Assembly (NCBI GenBank): GCA_002687665.1
Contig: NZAX01000052.1
Coordinates: forward strand, 1 to 6,392
DNA: 6,392 nucleotides
Direction: 5' to 3'
Origin: Flavobacteriaceae bacterium
GTDB lineage: Bacteria > Bacteroidota > Bacteroidia > Flavobacteriales > Flavobacteriaceae
A program made the translations under genes and the position numbers. Below are positions 1 through 6,364 of this stretch, piece by piece (position 1 is the first letter of the stretch; each line of letters begins with the position of its first letter). The notes beneath the pieces were generated by a model that had not been told where the DNA came from, searched no databases, and worked only from the letters and a program-made list of their open reading frames with translations.

Positions 1-1382
1 ACCCCCCCGACCTTAACAACCCTCAAGATCACAATAAAGACGGGATTTATGAAGTTGTTCTAGGTTATGTCAATACTGAAATTGGTGACACATTTGTACC
101 AATTCCAGACACTCCCGTTAACCTTGTTATATCAGACACAACCTCTGGGGTTCTTGATATTGCCATTCTAAAAACAACTCAAACCCCTATTGAGGATGTA
201 GATCCTGAGCGTATTCAATCTGATACTGATGCAGATGGAGTTGTCAACTCAATTGATGAGGACGATGACGGTGACGGTATCGATAGTCAGTATGAAGCAA
301 ATAAAGTAAATCCTTTCGCTTCACGTGTCGGAAATGGAAGGAGATTAAGATCTGATGATTTCGATGGAGATGATATTGTTGACTCACTTGACCCAGATGA
401 TGAGAACGATGGAATTTTAACCAAGTACGAAAATCCAGATCCAAATGGAGACAGAAATGCTGAGGATGCGCAAGACACTGATGGTGATGGTTATCCCGAT
501 TATATTGACAATGATGACGATGGAGACGGAATTCTGACCATTCTAGAAGGTACAGATCAAAATTTTGATGGAAATCCTAGTGACTCAAGAGACTCTGACC
601 TTGATGGAATATATGACTATATTGACTTCGACGACGATAACGATGGAATACCAACATCTCTTGAATTAGGTGATCAAAGAGAATATCGAGATTCTGATTT
701 TGATGGAACACCAGATTACTTAGACACTGATGATGACGGAGATGGAATCTTAACCCGATTAGAGATTGATCTAGAGACTGAGGACTTCCCTTCCAGAATG
801 ATTGATTTGGACAAGGATGGGATTCCCAATTACCTAGATCAAGATGATGATGGTGATGGCAAGCAAACTATTGACGAAGACACCAATTTTAATGGAAATC
901 CTGCAGACGATGATCTTGACGGTGACGGGCTATTTGACGCCTATGATTCCTTGACCAATGATTGTGATAAAGATGGGGTGGTAGATGAATTGGATGCTGA
1001 TAATTGCAATCCTTATAACGATACTGATGGTGATGGATTTGTAAATATTGATGAAAACAGTTGTGGTGCTGACCCATACAATTCCCTTAGTAAGTGTTCT
1101 GACTATGCATCAATTGGTTTAAAAATTACTGACTTTTTCTCCCCCAATGGAGATGGAATAAACGATCAGTGGGAAGACGATTCATTTTTGCGATACCCTG
1201 ATAATGAAGTATGGATTTATAACAGATCGGGACAGTTAGTATTCAATCAAGTTAATTATCAAAATAATTGGTCTGGACAATTCAACAATGAAGACCTTCC
1301 CGAGGGAAGTTATTATTACTTGATCGATTTTAACAGAAATGGAAATCCCGATTATCAGGGCATTGTCTATTTAGCTAGATAA
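1..1382 (+). CDS. Large secreted Ca-binding repeat protein (SprB-like adhesin) with T9SS type B C-terminal domain, 3' part only
   Basis: The frame is open from the left edge (first full codon at base 3) to TAA at 1380-1382, so about 459 C-terminal residues are visible and the N-terminus is missing. In order it shows: (1) the end of a probable cadherin-like domain at about 3-120, from the NNPQDHNKDGIYEV motif, which resembles the usual 'DFENPxDxNxDNxYEV' signature; (2) six Asp-rich repeats with a DDDGDGI core at 222-878, like thrombospondin type 3 calcium-binding repeats; (3) an Asp-rich segment with four Cys at 963-1097; (4) a CHU_C/gliding motility-associated C-terminal domain at 1113-1379, with FSPNGDGIND near its start and ending in GIVYLAR. 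Such domains direct export by the type IX secretion system, so the protein is expected on the cell surface or released. A SprF-like gene follows after three bases. Adhesion or gliding is inferred; the ligand is unknown. Confidence 0.9.
   Translation, partial: PPDLNNPQDHNKDGIYEVVLGYVNTEIGDTFVPIPDTPVNLVISDTTSGVLDIAILKTTQTPIEDVDPERIQSDTDADGVVNSIDEDDDGDGIDSQYEANKVNPFASRVGNGRRLRSDDFDGDDIVDSLDPDDENDGILTKYENPDPNGDRNAEDAQDTDGDGYPDYIDNDDDGDGILTILEGTDQNFDGNPSDSRDSDLDGIYDYIDFDDDNDGIPTSLELGDQREYRDSDFDGTPDYLDTDDDGDGILTRLEIDLETEDFPSRMIDLDKDGIPNYLDQDDDGDGKQTIDEDTNFNGNPADDDLDGDGLFDAYDSLTNDCDKDGVVDELDADNCNPYNDTDGDGFVNIDENSCGADPYNSLSKCSDYASIGLKITDFFSPNGDGINDQWEDDSFLRYPDNEVWIYNRSGQLVFNQVNYQNNWSGQFNNEDLPEGSYYYLIDFNRNGNPDYQGIVYLAR
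222..878 (+). repeat. Six tandem Asp-rich (thrombospondin type 3-like) coding repeats
   Basis: Six in-frame copies of a 25-codon core begin at 222, 357, 474, 591, 690 and 804. Each follows the pattern DxDxDGxxDxxDxDDDxDGIxTxxE with small changes; the second has PDDENDGI and the sixth ends in KQTIDE. The cores keep the same 75-base length, while the linkers are 20, 14, 14, 8 and 13 codons. The alternating Asp/Asn/Gly spacing matches known calcium-binding TSP3 motifs, so the stretch probably forms a rigid calcium-dependent stalk. The nucleotide copies have diverged, so this is a protein repeat rather than a recent DNA duplication. Confidence 0.85.
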
Positions 1383-1385
1383 TAA

Positions 1386-2294
1386 ATGATTTTAAGATAT
1401 CTGTTTTTCCTATTTCCACTGGCACTCTTATGTCAGCAAGACGGATATCTCTCACTTTATAACTTCAATATGAATTTGATCAACCCTGCTTTTGCTGGGT
1501 CTGAGGGGAATCATGTTTTTTCTCTGACATCAAGAAATCAGTGGAACACTATAGAGGACAGTCCACAGACTACAGGTTTTTCATATTCCTTCGCGAGGAG
1601 TAATAATGTGGGACTAGGAGTATCAATTATCTCTGATAAAATTTTTATAGAAAATCAGACGATGATAACTATTGACTTTTCCTACAAACTCACCTTGGGG
1701 AATGATAGTGCTGTATTTCTTGGAATTAAAGGGGGTGGGAATTCATACAGTGCAGACCCGACTCCTCTATTGGGCTCTACCAATATTCCTGATCCAGCCC
1801 AAAAATCCTTGAGTAGGTTTAATCCCAATATGGGAGTAGGTTTTTTATTTAAAATGGCCAATTTATATGTTTCCGGTTCCATGCCCAGATTATTCAACTC
1901 AAGAAGAGACGAAGACGTCATAATTCAATCTAGGGACAGAATTCACATCTACCTTGCAGGGGGAGCAGAGTTCAACATCAATGAAGATTTTGCAATTAAA
2001 CCCAATGTTATCTACAGGAAAGGTGAAGGACTTCCTAATTCAATTGATTTCAATAGTTGGGTTTCATATCTCAATAAATTTGACATTGGGATTTCATTTA
2101 AATCAGGCTCTGTTTTTTCATTTCTTACCTCTGTAGGTATCGGGGAAAAAATATCTATTGGATATGCTTACGATACTTATATGGATTCAACTCTTTCCGG
2201 ACTCAACCTCAATGGGCATGAACTCGCTATAAGATTGAATCTTGGAGAAGCTCCCGAAAAAACTGAAACAGAAGAAGAAACTCAAGAAGAGTAA
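1386..2294 (+). CDS. PorP/SprF family outer-membrane protein (T9SS type B partner)
   Basis: 302 residues, the usual size for the family. Residues 1-16 form a hydrophobic signal sequence, with cleavage likely just before QQD. The mature N-terminus contains YNFNMNLINPAFAGS (25-39), close to the family signature 'Y..NxxxxNPAyAGs'. The rest alternates polar and hydrophobic residues as expected of a beta-barrel, with Gly/aromatic strands such as VGFLFKMANLYVSGSMP and a YAYD motif near the end. The start lies three bases after the stop of the adhesin gene, so the two are probably co-transcribed and translationally coupled; there is no Shine-Dalgarno sequence. In Flavobacterium johnsoniae, SprF is needed for secretion of SprB, and similar proteins pair with other type B cargo; the same role is inferred here. 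The last 15 residues (288-302) are a Glu-rich tail with 8 Glu. I give no symbol because the family has many paralogs. Confidence 0.88.
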   Translation: MILRYLFFLFPLALLCQQDGYLSLYNFNMNLINPAFAGSEGNHVFSLTSRNQWNTIEDSPQTTGFSYSFARSNNVGLGVSIISDKIFIENQTMITIDFSYKLTLGNDSAVFLGIKGGGNSYSADPTPLLGSTNIPDPAQKSLSRFNPNMGVGFLFKMANLYVSGSMPRLFNSRRDEDVIIQSRDRIHIYLAGGAEFNINEDFAIKPNVIYRKGEGLPNSIDFNSWVSYLNKFDIGISFKSGSVFSFLTSVGIGEKISIGYAYDTYMDSTLSGLNLNGHELAIRLNLGEAPEKTETEEETQEE

Positions 2295-2326
2295 AATATA
2301 AACAACCTGACACATAAAATTAAAGA

Positions 2327-2358
2327 TTTCTTCACTTTAAATAAATGGATTACCTTTA
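2327..2358 (+). promoter_or_regulatory. Candidate Bacteroidota-type promoter for the hydroxylase gene
   Basis: TACCTTTA at 2351-2358 matches the TAnnTTTG -7 element except at the last base, and TTTC at 2327-2330 lies 20 bases upstream, where a TTG/TTTG -33 element is expected. The ATG at 2375 follows 16 bases later. The 80-base gap between the SprF-like gene and this gene suggests separate transcription. The match is imperfect and the DNA is AT-rich, so chance is a real alternative. Confidence 0.3.
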
Positions 2359-2374
2359 ATATAAGATAAATTGA

Positions 2375-3211
2375 ATGTACGAGTTAATCAATTATTTTGA
2401 AAACATTCCTACCATCCATAGGAGTATATTAATTGTTGGAGGAATAACTATTTTTTGGTTTTTAGAGGGTCTATTTCCATTGGTTCGATTCAATTACAAA
2501 AAGTGGCAGCATGCAATTCCAAATTTCTTTTTTACACTTACTACCATTGTCATTAACCTGTCAATGGCATTTTTACTCTTGAACACCTCGGACTGGACTA
2601 TTCACAACAATTTTGGACTATTACAATGGATTCCGGGTCTAACATTATGGGGTGAAATAATTTTGGGAGTTTTGCTATTAGATTTTGTTGGAGCATATCT
2701 TCCTCACTATACCGAACATCGGATCAAACCACTGTGGATGATTCATCTGGTTCACCACAGCGATCCCAATGTAGACACTACGACTGCAAACAGACATCAC
2801 CCACTGGAAAGTATTATAAGGTTTTTATTTACCCTTTTGGGTGTTTTTATTATAGGCACCTCTATTGGCATTGTCATGCTCTACCAGGCCTTGTCTTTGG
2901 TATCTACACAATTCAATCACGCTAATATCAGATTACCTAAAAAGCTTGATCAGTGGATCAGTTATATTATCGTTTCTCCCGACATGCACAAAATTCACCA
3001 CCATTACCGTTTGCCCTATACTGACACTAATTTTGGAAACATCTTCTCCATATGGGACAGAATGCTTGGAACTTTCAGTAACTATGGGAGAGAAAAAATT
3101 ATTTATGGTGTAGACGTTTTCCCTGATGAGAAAAAAAACAGTCAAATAAAAAGTTTGCTAAAGCAACCCTTTGAAAAGTATAAAAGGCCAACTATGGAAA
3201 AATTAGATTAG
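2375..3211 (+). CDS. Sterol desaturase / fatty acid hydroxylase superfamily membrane protein
   Basis: 278 residues, normal for this superfamily of integral-membrane di-iron oxygenases. The His boxes are complete: HYTEH (H111, H115; HX3H), HLVHH (H124, H127, H128; HX2HH), the RHHPLE segment (H141, H142), H182 in QFNHAN, and HKIHHH (H205, H208, H209). DTNFGNIFSIWDRMLGT (217-233) is the typical closing motif. Hydrophobic stretches at about 16-35, 48-69, 91-109 and 146-176 are probable membrane segments. The family hydroxylates or desaturates lipids, sterols or carotenoids using O2; the substrate cannot be read from sequence. Upstream is the secretion module, 80 bases away, with no evident functional link. 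The TAG stop at 3209-3211 overlaps the hisS stop on the opposite strand by four bases. ATG at 2375 is the first Met in frame and gives a normal family N-terminus. Confidence 0.88.
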   Translation: MYELINYFENIPTIHRSILIVGGITIFWFLEGLFPLVRFNYKKWQHAIPNFFFTLTTIVINLSMAFLLLNTSDWTIHNNFGLLQWIPGLTLWGEIILGVLLLDFVGAYLPHYTEHRIKPLWMIHLVHHSDPNVDTTTANRHHPLESIIRFLFTLLGVFIIGTSIGIVMLYQALSLVSTQFNHANIRLPKKLDQWISYIIVSPDMHKIHHHYRLPYTDTNFGNIFSIWDRMLGTFSNYGREKIIYGVDVFPDEKKNSQIKSLLKQPFEKYKRPTMEKLD

Positions 3212-4590
3212 TCTAAGTCCAGTAAAATATCGAACATTTGATCAATAGGATACTCTTTCTGATTGCCACTCACCATGTTTTTCAATACAAAAACTTTTTT
3301 TTGCATTTCCTCTGAACCAAGGATCACAACGTTTGGGATGGATCTTTCATTAGCATAATTTAACTGTTTTTTTAGTTTGACAGGCTTGGGATAAAGTTCA
3401 CAAGGAAAGTGTTTATCTCTAAGTTTTATCAACTGGTCAAAACAAAAACTAACTGAGTCATCTCCAAAATTTGAGAACATGAGTTTTACTTTTTCCTCCA
3501 AGTTAGATGGAAATAGATTCAATTCCTCTAAAACCAAAAAAATACGATCAAAACCAAAAGAGATACCAAATCCACTGGTATTGTTTAGTCCAAATAAATC
3601 AGTAAGATTGTCATAACGACCACCTCCACCAATGGAACCAATCTTAATGCCCTCCGGGGGCATTACCTCAAGTATCAGACCCGTGTAGTAGTTCAATCCT
3701 CTTGCCAAAGTGATATCAAATTTTAGATTCACTGCTTTTAGAGGTTGTCGATTCAATTGGTTGTAAATAAATTTTAACTCATCAATACCCTCCTCTGCTA
3801 TTTCAATCCCCTCTAGTACTTTGGCAACAGAACGTAATTGGGTTTCAAAATTTCCCTCTAGTGAAAGGAATGGTTTTAGACGTTCAATGGCACTGGATGT
3901 AAATCCTTTAGACTGGAGCACCTTGATTACACCATCTTTGCCAATTTTACTCAACTTGTCCAATGCAACAGTAAAGTTCATAAATTGAGATTCAGCACCA
4001 ATAAATTGGGCTACACCTGCAAGAATTTTACGGTGATTGAAGTGGACTTGTACACCCTTAAGATCAAGCATTGTGAATGCGCGATCATAGAGTAGTACTC
4101 CCTCCACCTCGTTCCATAGGGAACGCTCTCCTACCACATCTGCATCACATTGCAAAAATTCTTGAAATCTTCCATGTTGAGGGCGATCAGCTCGCCAAAC
4201 CGTTTGGATTTGATAACGACGAAATGGAAAGACAATATCGTTTTGATGTTGGGCCACGTAACGGGCAAAAGGAACAGTGAGATCGTAACGAAGTGCTTTT
4301 TGTGAAAGTGAATTGGAAAATTTCGATAATTCTCCGTTTTGCAATGCCTGTAAATCAATATTTTTTATTTTTTCTCCAGAGTTTAATATTTTAAAAATCA
4401 ATCTATCCCCCTCTTCCCCATACTTTCCCAATAAAGTTTCAGAACGTTCAAATGATGGGGTTTCTATTGGCTGAAATCCAAAGCTCTCAAAAACTGTTGC
4501 TAACTGGGCTTTCAAATAATTTCTCTTAGAAATAACTACAGGTGAGAAATCGCGAGTTCCTTTGGGTATTGATGGTTTAACGGTAGACAT
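3208..4590 (-). CDS. hisS: Histidine--tRNA ligase (HisRS)
   Basis: 460-residue class II aminoacyl-tRNA synthetase that charges tRNA-His in the cytoplasm. Visible signatures: KGTRDF (10-15); RYDLTVPFARY (101-111); motif 2 from R125 through VWRADRPQHGRFQEF to QCDAD (147-151); the HisRS-specific LARGLNYYTG (295-304) with the catalytic-type Arg at 297; GGGGRYDNL (321-329); motif 3 SGFGISFGFDRI (339-350). A C-terminal anticodon-binding domain covers about 366-460. RYDLTVPFARY in place of the common bacterial LRPE-type motif puts it in the eukaryote-like HisRS group, which is usual for Bacteroidota. All catalytic motifs are present, so it is not a HisZ-type paralog. It lies 37 bases downstream of the DUF6495-like gene on the same strand and converges on the hydroxylase gene, overlapping it by four bases. 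The start at 4590 gives the standard short N-terminus before KGTRDF. Confidence 0.97.
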   Translation of the reverse strand: MSTVKPSIPKGTRDFSPVVISKRNYLKAQLATVFESFGFQPIETPSFERSETLLGKYGEEGDRLIFKILNSGEKIKNIDLQALQNGELSKFSNSLSQKALRYDLTVPFARYVAQHQNDIVFPFRRYQIQTVWRADRPQHGRFQEFLQCDADVVGERSLWNEVEGVLLYDRAFTMLDLKGVQVHFNHRKILAGVAQFIGAESQFMNFTVALDKLSKIGKDGVIKVLQSKGFTSSAIERLKPFLSLEGNFETQLRSVAKVLEGIEIAEEGIDELKFIYNQLNRQPLKAVNLKFDITLARGLNYYTGLILEVMPPEGIKIGSIGGGGRYDNLTDLFGLNNTSGFGISFGFDRIFLVLEELNLFPSNLEEKVKLMFSNFGDDSVSFCFDQLIKLRDKHFPCELYPKPVKLKKQLNYANERSIPNVVILGSEEMQKKVFVLKNMVSGNQKEYPIDQMFDILLDLD

Positions 4591-4607
4591 ATTCTGCTGA
4601 TCTTAAG

Positions 4608-4639
4608 CAAAGATCAAACAATTCTAATTATTTTGAAAG
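4608..4639 (-). promoter_or_regulatory. Candidate internal promoter for hisS
   Basis: Read on the minus strand, GATCTTTG (4615-4608) matches TAnnTTTG at all but the first base. TTTC (4639-4636) lies 20 bases upstream as a possible -33 element, within the last codons of the DUF6495-like gene. The hisS ATG follows 17 bases after the -7 element. It would let hisS be transcribed apart from the ribosomal genes. It is a pattern match only. Confidence 0.35.
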
Positions 4640-5101
4640 AAAACTTTTCAAGTCCTCGTAGATTTTGCCATCTGAAACGGTAGCCCCTTGGTTAATTAGT
4701 TTAAACTTTTCGAATTTAGAATTATCAGTAAAAGAACGGCTAGACTCATAGATGGAAACTCTAGGGTCTGAAAAATTCTTAGCTAACCAGAGTTGATAAT
4801 CTTTTTGCATCAGTGATGGACAGTCCTCATCAACACGAATCAAAATCAAATCAATTTGAACATCTTTACATTTGAACAAAAATAAATGATAATCGCTTCT
4901 ATTTTCGAGATAAGCAATTTTATCAAGTGATTGATCCCAAACAATATCACTAAACTGGTCTAATAATTCGTCTGTTAGAATAGGATTTTTTGTTTTGATT
5001 TGATCCCAGTTAATTTTATCAATGGATTGAGCCGCAAGAAAAATGGAAAATTCCTTATGAAGACTCTTAAATTGTTCCTTGGACAAACGTGAGTATTTCA
5101 T
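4628..5101 (-). CDS. Conserved small protein, probable DUF6495 family, function unknown
   Basis: 157 residues with no signal peptide or membrane segment, so probably cytoplasmic. The start MKYSRLSKEQFKSLHKEF, the SDIVWDQ segment (51-57), the YLENRSDYHLFLF region (64-76) and the end FKLINQGATVSDGKIY (133-148) resemble, from memory, the Bacteroidota-specific DUF6495 family, whose members I recall near hisS in flavobacteria. Trp at 32, 55 and 105 and the acidic N-terminal half are visible, but I see no catalytic motif. It is preceded by a strong terminator ending 11 bases before its ATG and followed by hisS after 37 bases. Its position suggests a link to translation or growth, but that is inference. 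The start at 5101 is the only sensible one, given the conserved N-terminus. Confidence 0.8.
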   Translation of the reverse strand: MKYSRLSKEQFKSLHKEFSIFLAAQSIDKINWDQIKTKNPILTDELLDQFSDIVWDQSLDKIAYLENRSDYHLFLFKCKDVQIDLILIRVDEDCPSLMQKDYQLWLAKNFSDPRVSIYESSRSFTDNSKFEKFKLINQGATVSDGKIYEDLKSFLSK

Positions 5102-5112
5102 AAAATCAAATC

Positions 5113-5137
5113 AAAAAAAAACCCACTAAAAGTGGGT
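5113..5137 (-). terminator. Rho-independent terminator after rplI
   Basis: On the minus strand, ACCCACT (5137-5131) and AGTGGGT (5127-5121) form a perfect 7-bp stem with a 3-base loop, followed at once by a run of T (complement of A at 5113-5121). In the plus direction no T run follows the hairpin, so it acts on the rpsF-rpsR-rplI transcript only. The stem starts 17 bases after the rplI stop codon. Confidence 0.85.
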
Positions 5138-5154
5138 ATAGATGTCTTTATAAT

Positions 5155-5607
5155 TTATTTTTTCTCAGGTACAACTTCGAAAGGAAATTGAATTGAAACC
5201 TCTCTATGGAGTCTAATTTTTGCTTCATAACTTCCTAAACGCTTTATAGTTTTACCAGGAATAGCAATAGAATTTTTATCAATTTCGTGTCCCTGAGATT
5301 CAAATACTTTAACCAAATCCGCAGCTGAAACAGATCCAAATAATTTTTCTCCACTACCAACCTTAGAAGGAATCTGAATTACTAAATCCATGAGCTTTTC
5401 TCCTAATGCTGTGGCATTATCAATGATCTTTTTTTCTTTGAATGCTTTTTGCTTTAAGTTTTCAGCCAATATTTTTTTGGCTGATGCTGTAGCCAACACA
5501 GCCTTACCTTGAGGGATTAAATAGTTTCTCCCATATCCGTTTTTGACTTTTACTAAATCATCTTTGAAACCAAGGTTTTCTATATTTTCTTTTAATATAA
5601 TTTGCAT
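5155..5607 (-). CDS. rplI: Large ribosomal subunit protein bL9
   Basis: 150 residues, the normal L9 length. The N-terminal rRNA-binding domain shows MQIILKENIENLG and the near-invariant GYGRNYLIP (24-32). A long Lys/Ala-rich linker helix runs at about 41-75. The C-terminal domain includes KLFGSVS (88-94) and IKRLGSYEAKIRLH (121-134). L9 binds domain V of 23S rRNA near the base of the L1 stalk and helps maintain reading frame. It is the third gene of the rpsF-rpsR-rplI operon, starting 12 bases after the rpsR stop, and a terminator follows it. Confidence 0.97.
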   Translation of the reverse strand: MQIILKENIENLGFKDDLVKVKNGYGRNYLIPQGKAVLATASAKKILAENLKQKAFKEKKIIDNATALGEKLMDLVIQIPSKVGSGEKLFGSVSAADLVKVFESQGHEIDKNSIAIPGKTIKRLGSYEAKIRLHREVSIQFPFEVVPEKK

Positions 5608-5619
5608 GACTTAAAGATT

Positions 5620-5916
5620 TTACTTGAGAAGATCCCCTACATAAGGCATCAAAGCCAGATGACGGGCTCTTTTAATTGCTACTGAAACTTTCCTTTGATA
5701 CTTAAGAGATGTTCCAGTTAGACGTCTTGGTAATATTTTACCTTGCTCATTGACAAATTTCAAAAGGAAATCAGGATCTTTATAATCAATATACTTGATA
5801 CCTGATCTTTTGAATCTACAATATTTTTTCTTGGTATTAGTATCTATGTTTAGAGGGGTTAAATACCGGATTTCCCCTTCTTTTTTACCGGTCGATTGTT
5901 CATCAATTTTTGACAT
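5620..5916 (-). CDS. rpsR: Small ribosomal subunit protein bS18
   Basis: 98 residues. The conserved core runs from KKKYCRF (29-35) through [14 protein letters not shown] (42-55) to [10 protein letters not shown] (61-70) and the basic [22 protein letters not shown] segment (71-92), which contacts 16S rRNA. S18 forms a heterodimer with S6 on the 30S platform. The first 28 residues are a polar extension longer than in E. coli S18. The only in-frame Met upstream of the core is residue 1, and it sits three bases after the rpsF stop, so this start is firm. The bases before ATG are only A, with no Shine-Dalgarno sequence. Confidence 0.97.
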   Translation of the reverse strand: MSKIDEQSTGKKEGEIRYLTPLNIDTNTKKKYCRFKRSGIKYIDYKDPDFLLKFVNEQGKILPRRLTGTSLKYQRKVSVAIKRARHLALMPYVGDLLK

Positions 5917-5919
5917 TTT

Positions 5920-6264
5920 TTAAGCTTTAACTTTAGATTGAATTCTTTTTTTTCGTTTGTCAGCCCACTCTTTAGCGTACACATCAAGTTTAACAGTTAA
6001 AAAACGCATTACTCGTTCGTCTCTGCGAAATTCAACCTCTAAAGCATTGATGACTTCACCATTTCCTTCGAACTCTAACAAATGGTAAAAACCACTATTT
6101 TTGTTTTGGATCGTAAAGGCAAGTTTCTTAAGTCCCCAATCTTCTTTATGAACAATTTTACACTTTTTTGACTCCAAAAGTGATTCATACTTTTTGACTG
6201 CCTCCTCTATCTGATTTTCAGAAAGAACGGGATTTAAGATGAAGACAGTTTCGTAATTACTCAT
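5920..6264 (-). CDS. rpsF: Small ribosomal subunit protein bS6
   Basis: 114 residues. Family landmarks: YETVFILNPVLSE (4-16), WGLKKLAFTIQ (43-53), GFYHLLEF (58-65) and RRDERVMRFLTVKLD (80-94), followed by a basic tail (KRKKRIQSKVKA). S6 pairs with S18 in the central domain of the 30S subunit. It is the first gene of the operon, with a consensus Bacteroidota promoter just upstream and a very short leader. Confidence 0.97.
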   Translation of the reverse strand: MSNYETVFILNPVLSENQIEEAVKKYESLLESKKCKIVHKEDWGLKKLAFTIQNKNSGFYHLLEFEGNGEVINALEVEFRRDERVMRFLTVKLDVYAKEWADKRKKRIQSKVKA

Positions 6265-6286
6265 ACAATAAGTTTTTTTGGAAATG

Positions 6287-6317
6287 CAAAAGTAAGTTAA
6301 TCATTAAATTACACCAA
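6287..6317 (-). promoter_or_regulatory. Promoter of the rpsF-rpsR-rplI operon
   Basis: Read on the minus strand, TACTTTTG (6294-6287) is a perfect match to the Bacteroidota -7 element TAnnTTTG, and TTG (6317-6315) lies 20 bases upstream as the -33 element. Transcription should start about 5-7 bases downstream, near 6280-6282, leaving a leader of about 16-18 bases. A run of 11 A (minus strand, 6347-6337) about 20 bases above the -33 element could act as an UP-like element. Confidence 0.75.
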
Positions 6318-6364
6318 GAGAATCCCTGCTTTTTAGTTTTTTTTTTTAAATTTATAGTGTAATT
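6307..6364. repeat. Short inverted repeat around the rpsF upstream region
   Basis: AATTACAC (6307-6314) and GTGTAATT (6357-6364) are exact reverse complements separated by 42 bases. The first arm lies inside the spacer of the rpsF promoter. A second dyad, AAATTTA (6348-6354) and TAAATTT (6369-6375), overlaps the outer arm region. Either could be an operator, but arms this short in AT-rich DNA also occur by chance. Confidence 0.3.

Noticed and set aside
244..1077. Minus-strand open frames rich in His, Tyr and Arg opposite the Asp-rich repeats
   Set aside because: They are reverse-strand readings of GAT/GAC-rich repeat codons; composition is driven by the repeats and no domain or start context supports them.
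798..1382. A separate gene starting at the ATG at 798
   Set aside because: The same frame stays open to the left edge and the ATG falls just before the sixth repeat, so it is an internal Met of the larger protein.
1431..1436. Cys16 of the SprF-like protein as a lipobox cysteine
   Set aside because: The residues before it are A-L-L, and Leu at -1 does not fit the usual Gly/Ala/Ser; a standard signal peptide with a beta-barrel fits the family better.
2320..2340. TTAAAG/CTTTAA dyad as a terminator after the SprF-like gene
   Set aside because: Only six A/T-rich pairs with a 9-base loop and no following T run; too weak to call.
2375..3211. Assigning the hydroxylase to a specific role such as carotenoid or sphingolipid hydroxylation
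   Set aside because: The His boxes define only the superfamily; no neighbour from such a pathway is in the window.
4077..4358. Open frames on both strands inside hisS
   Set aside because: They overlap the conserved motif 2 region of hisS, and their translations show no recognisable domain.
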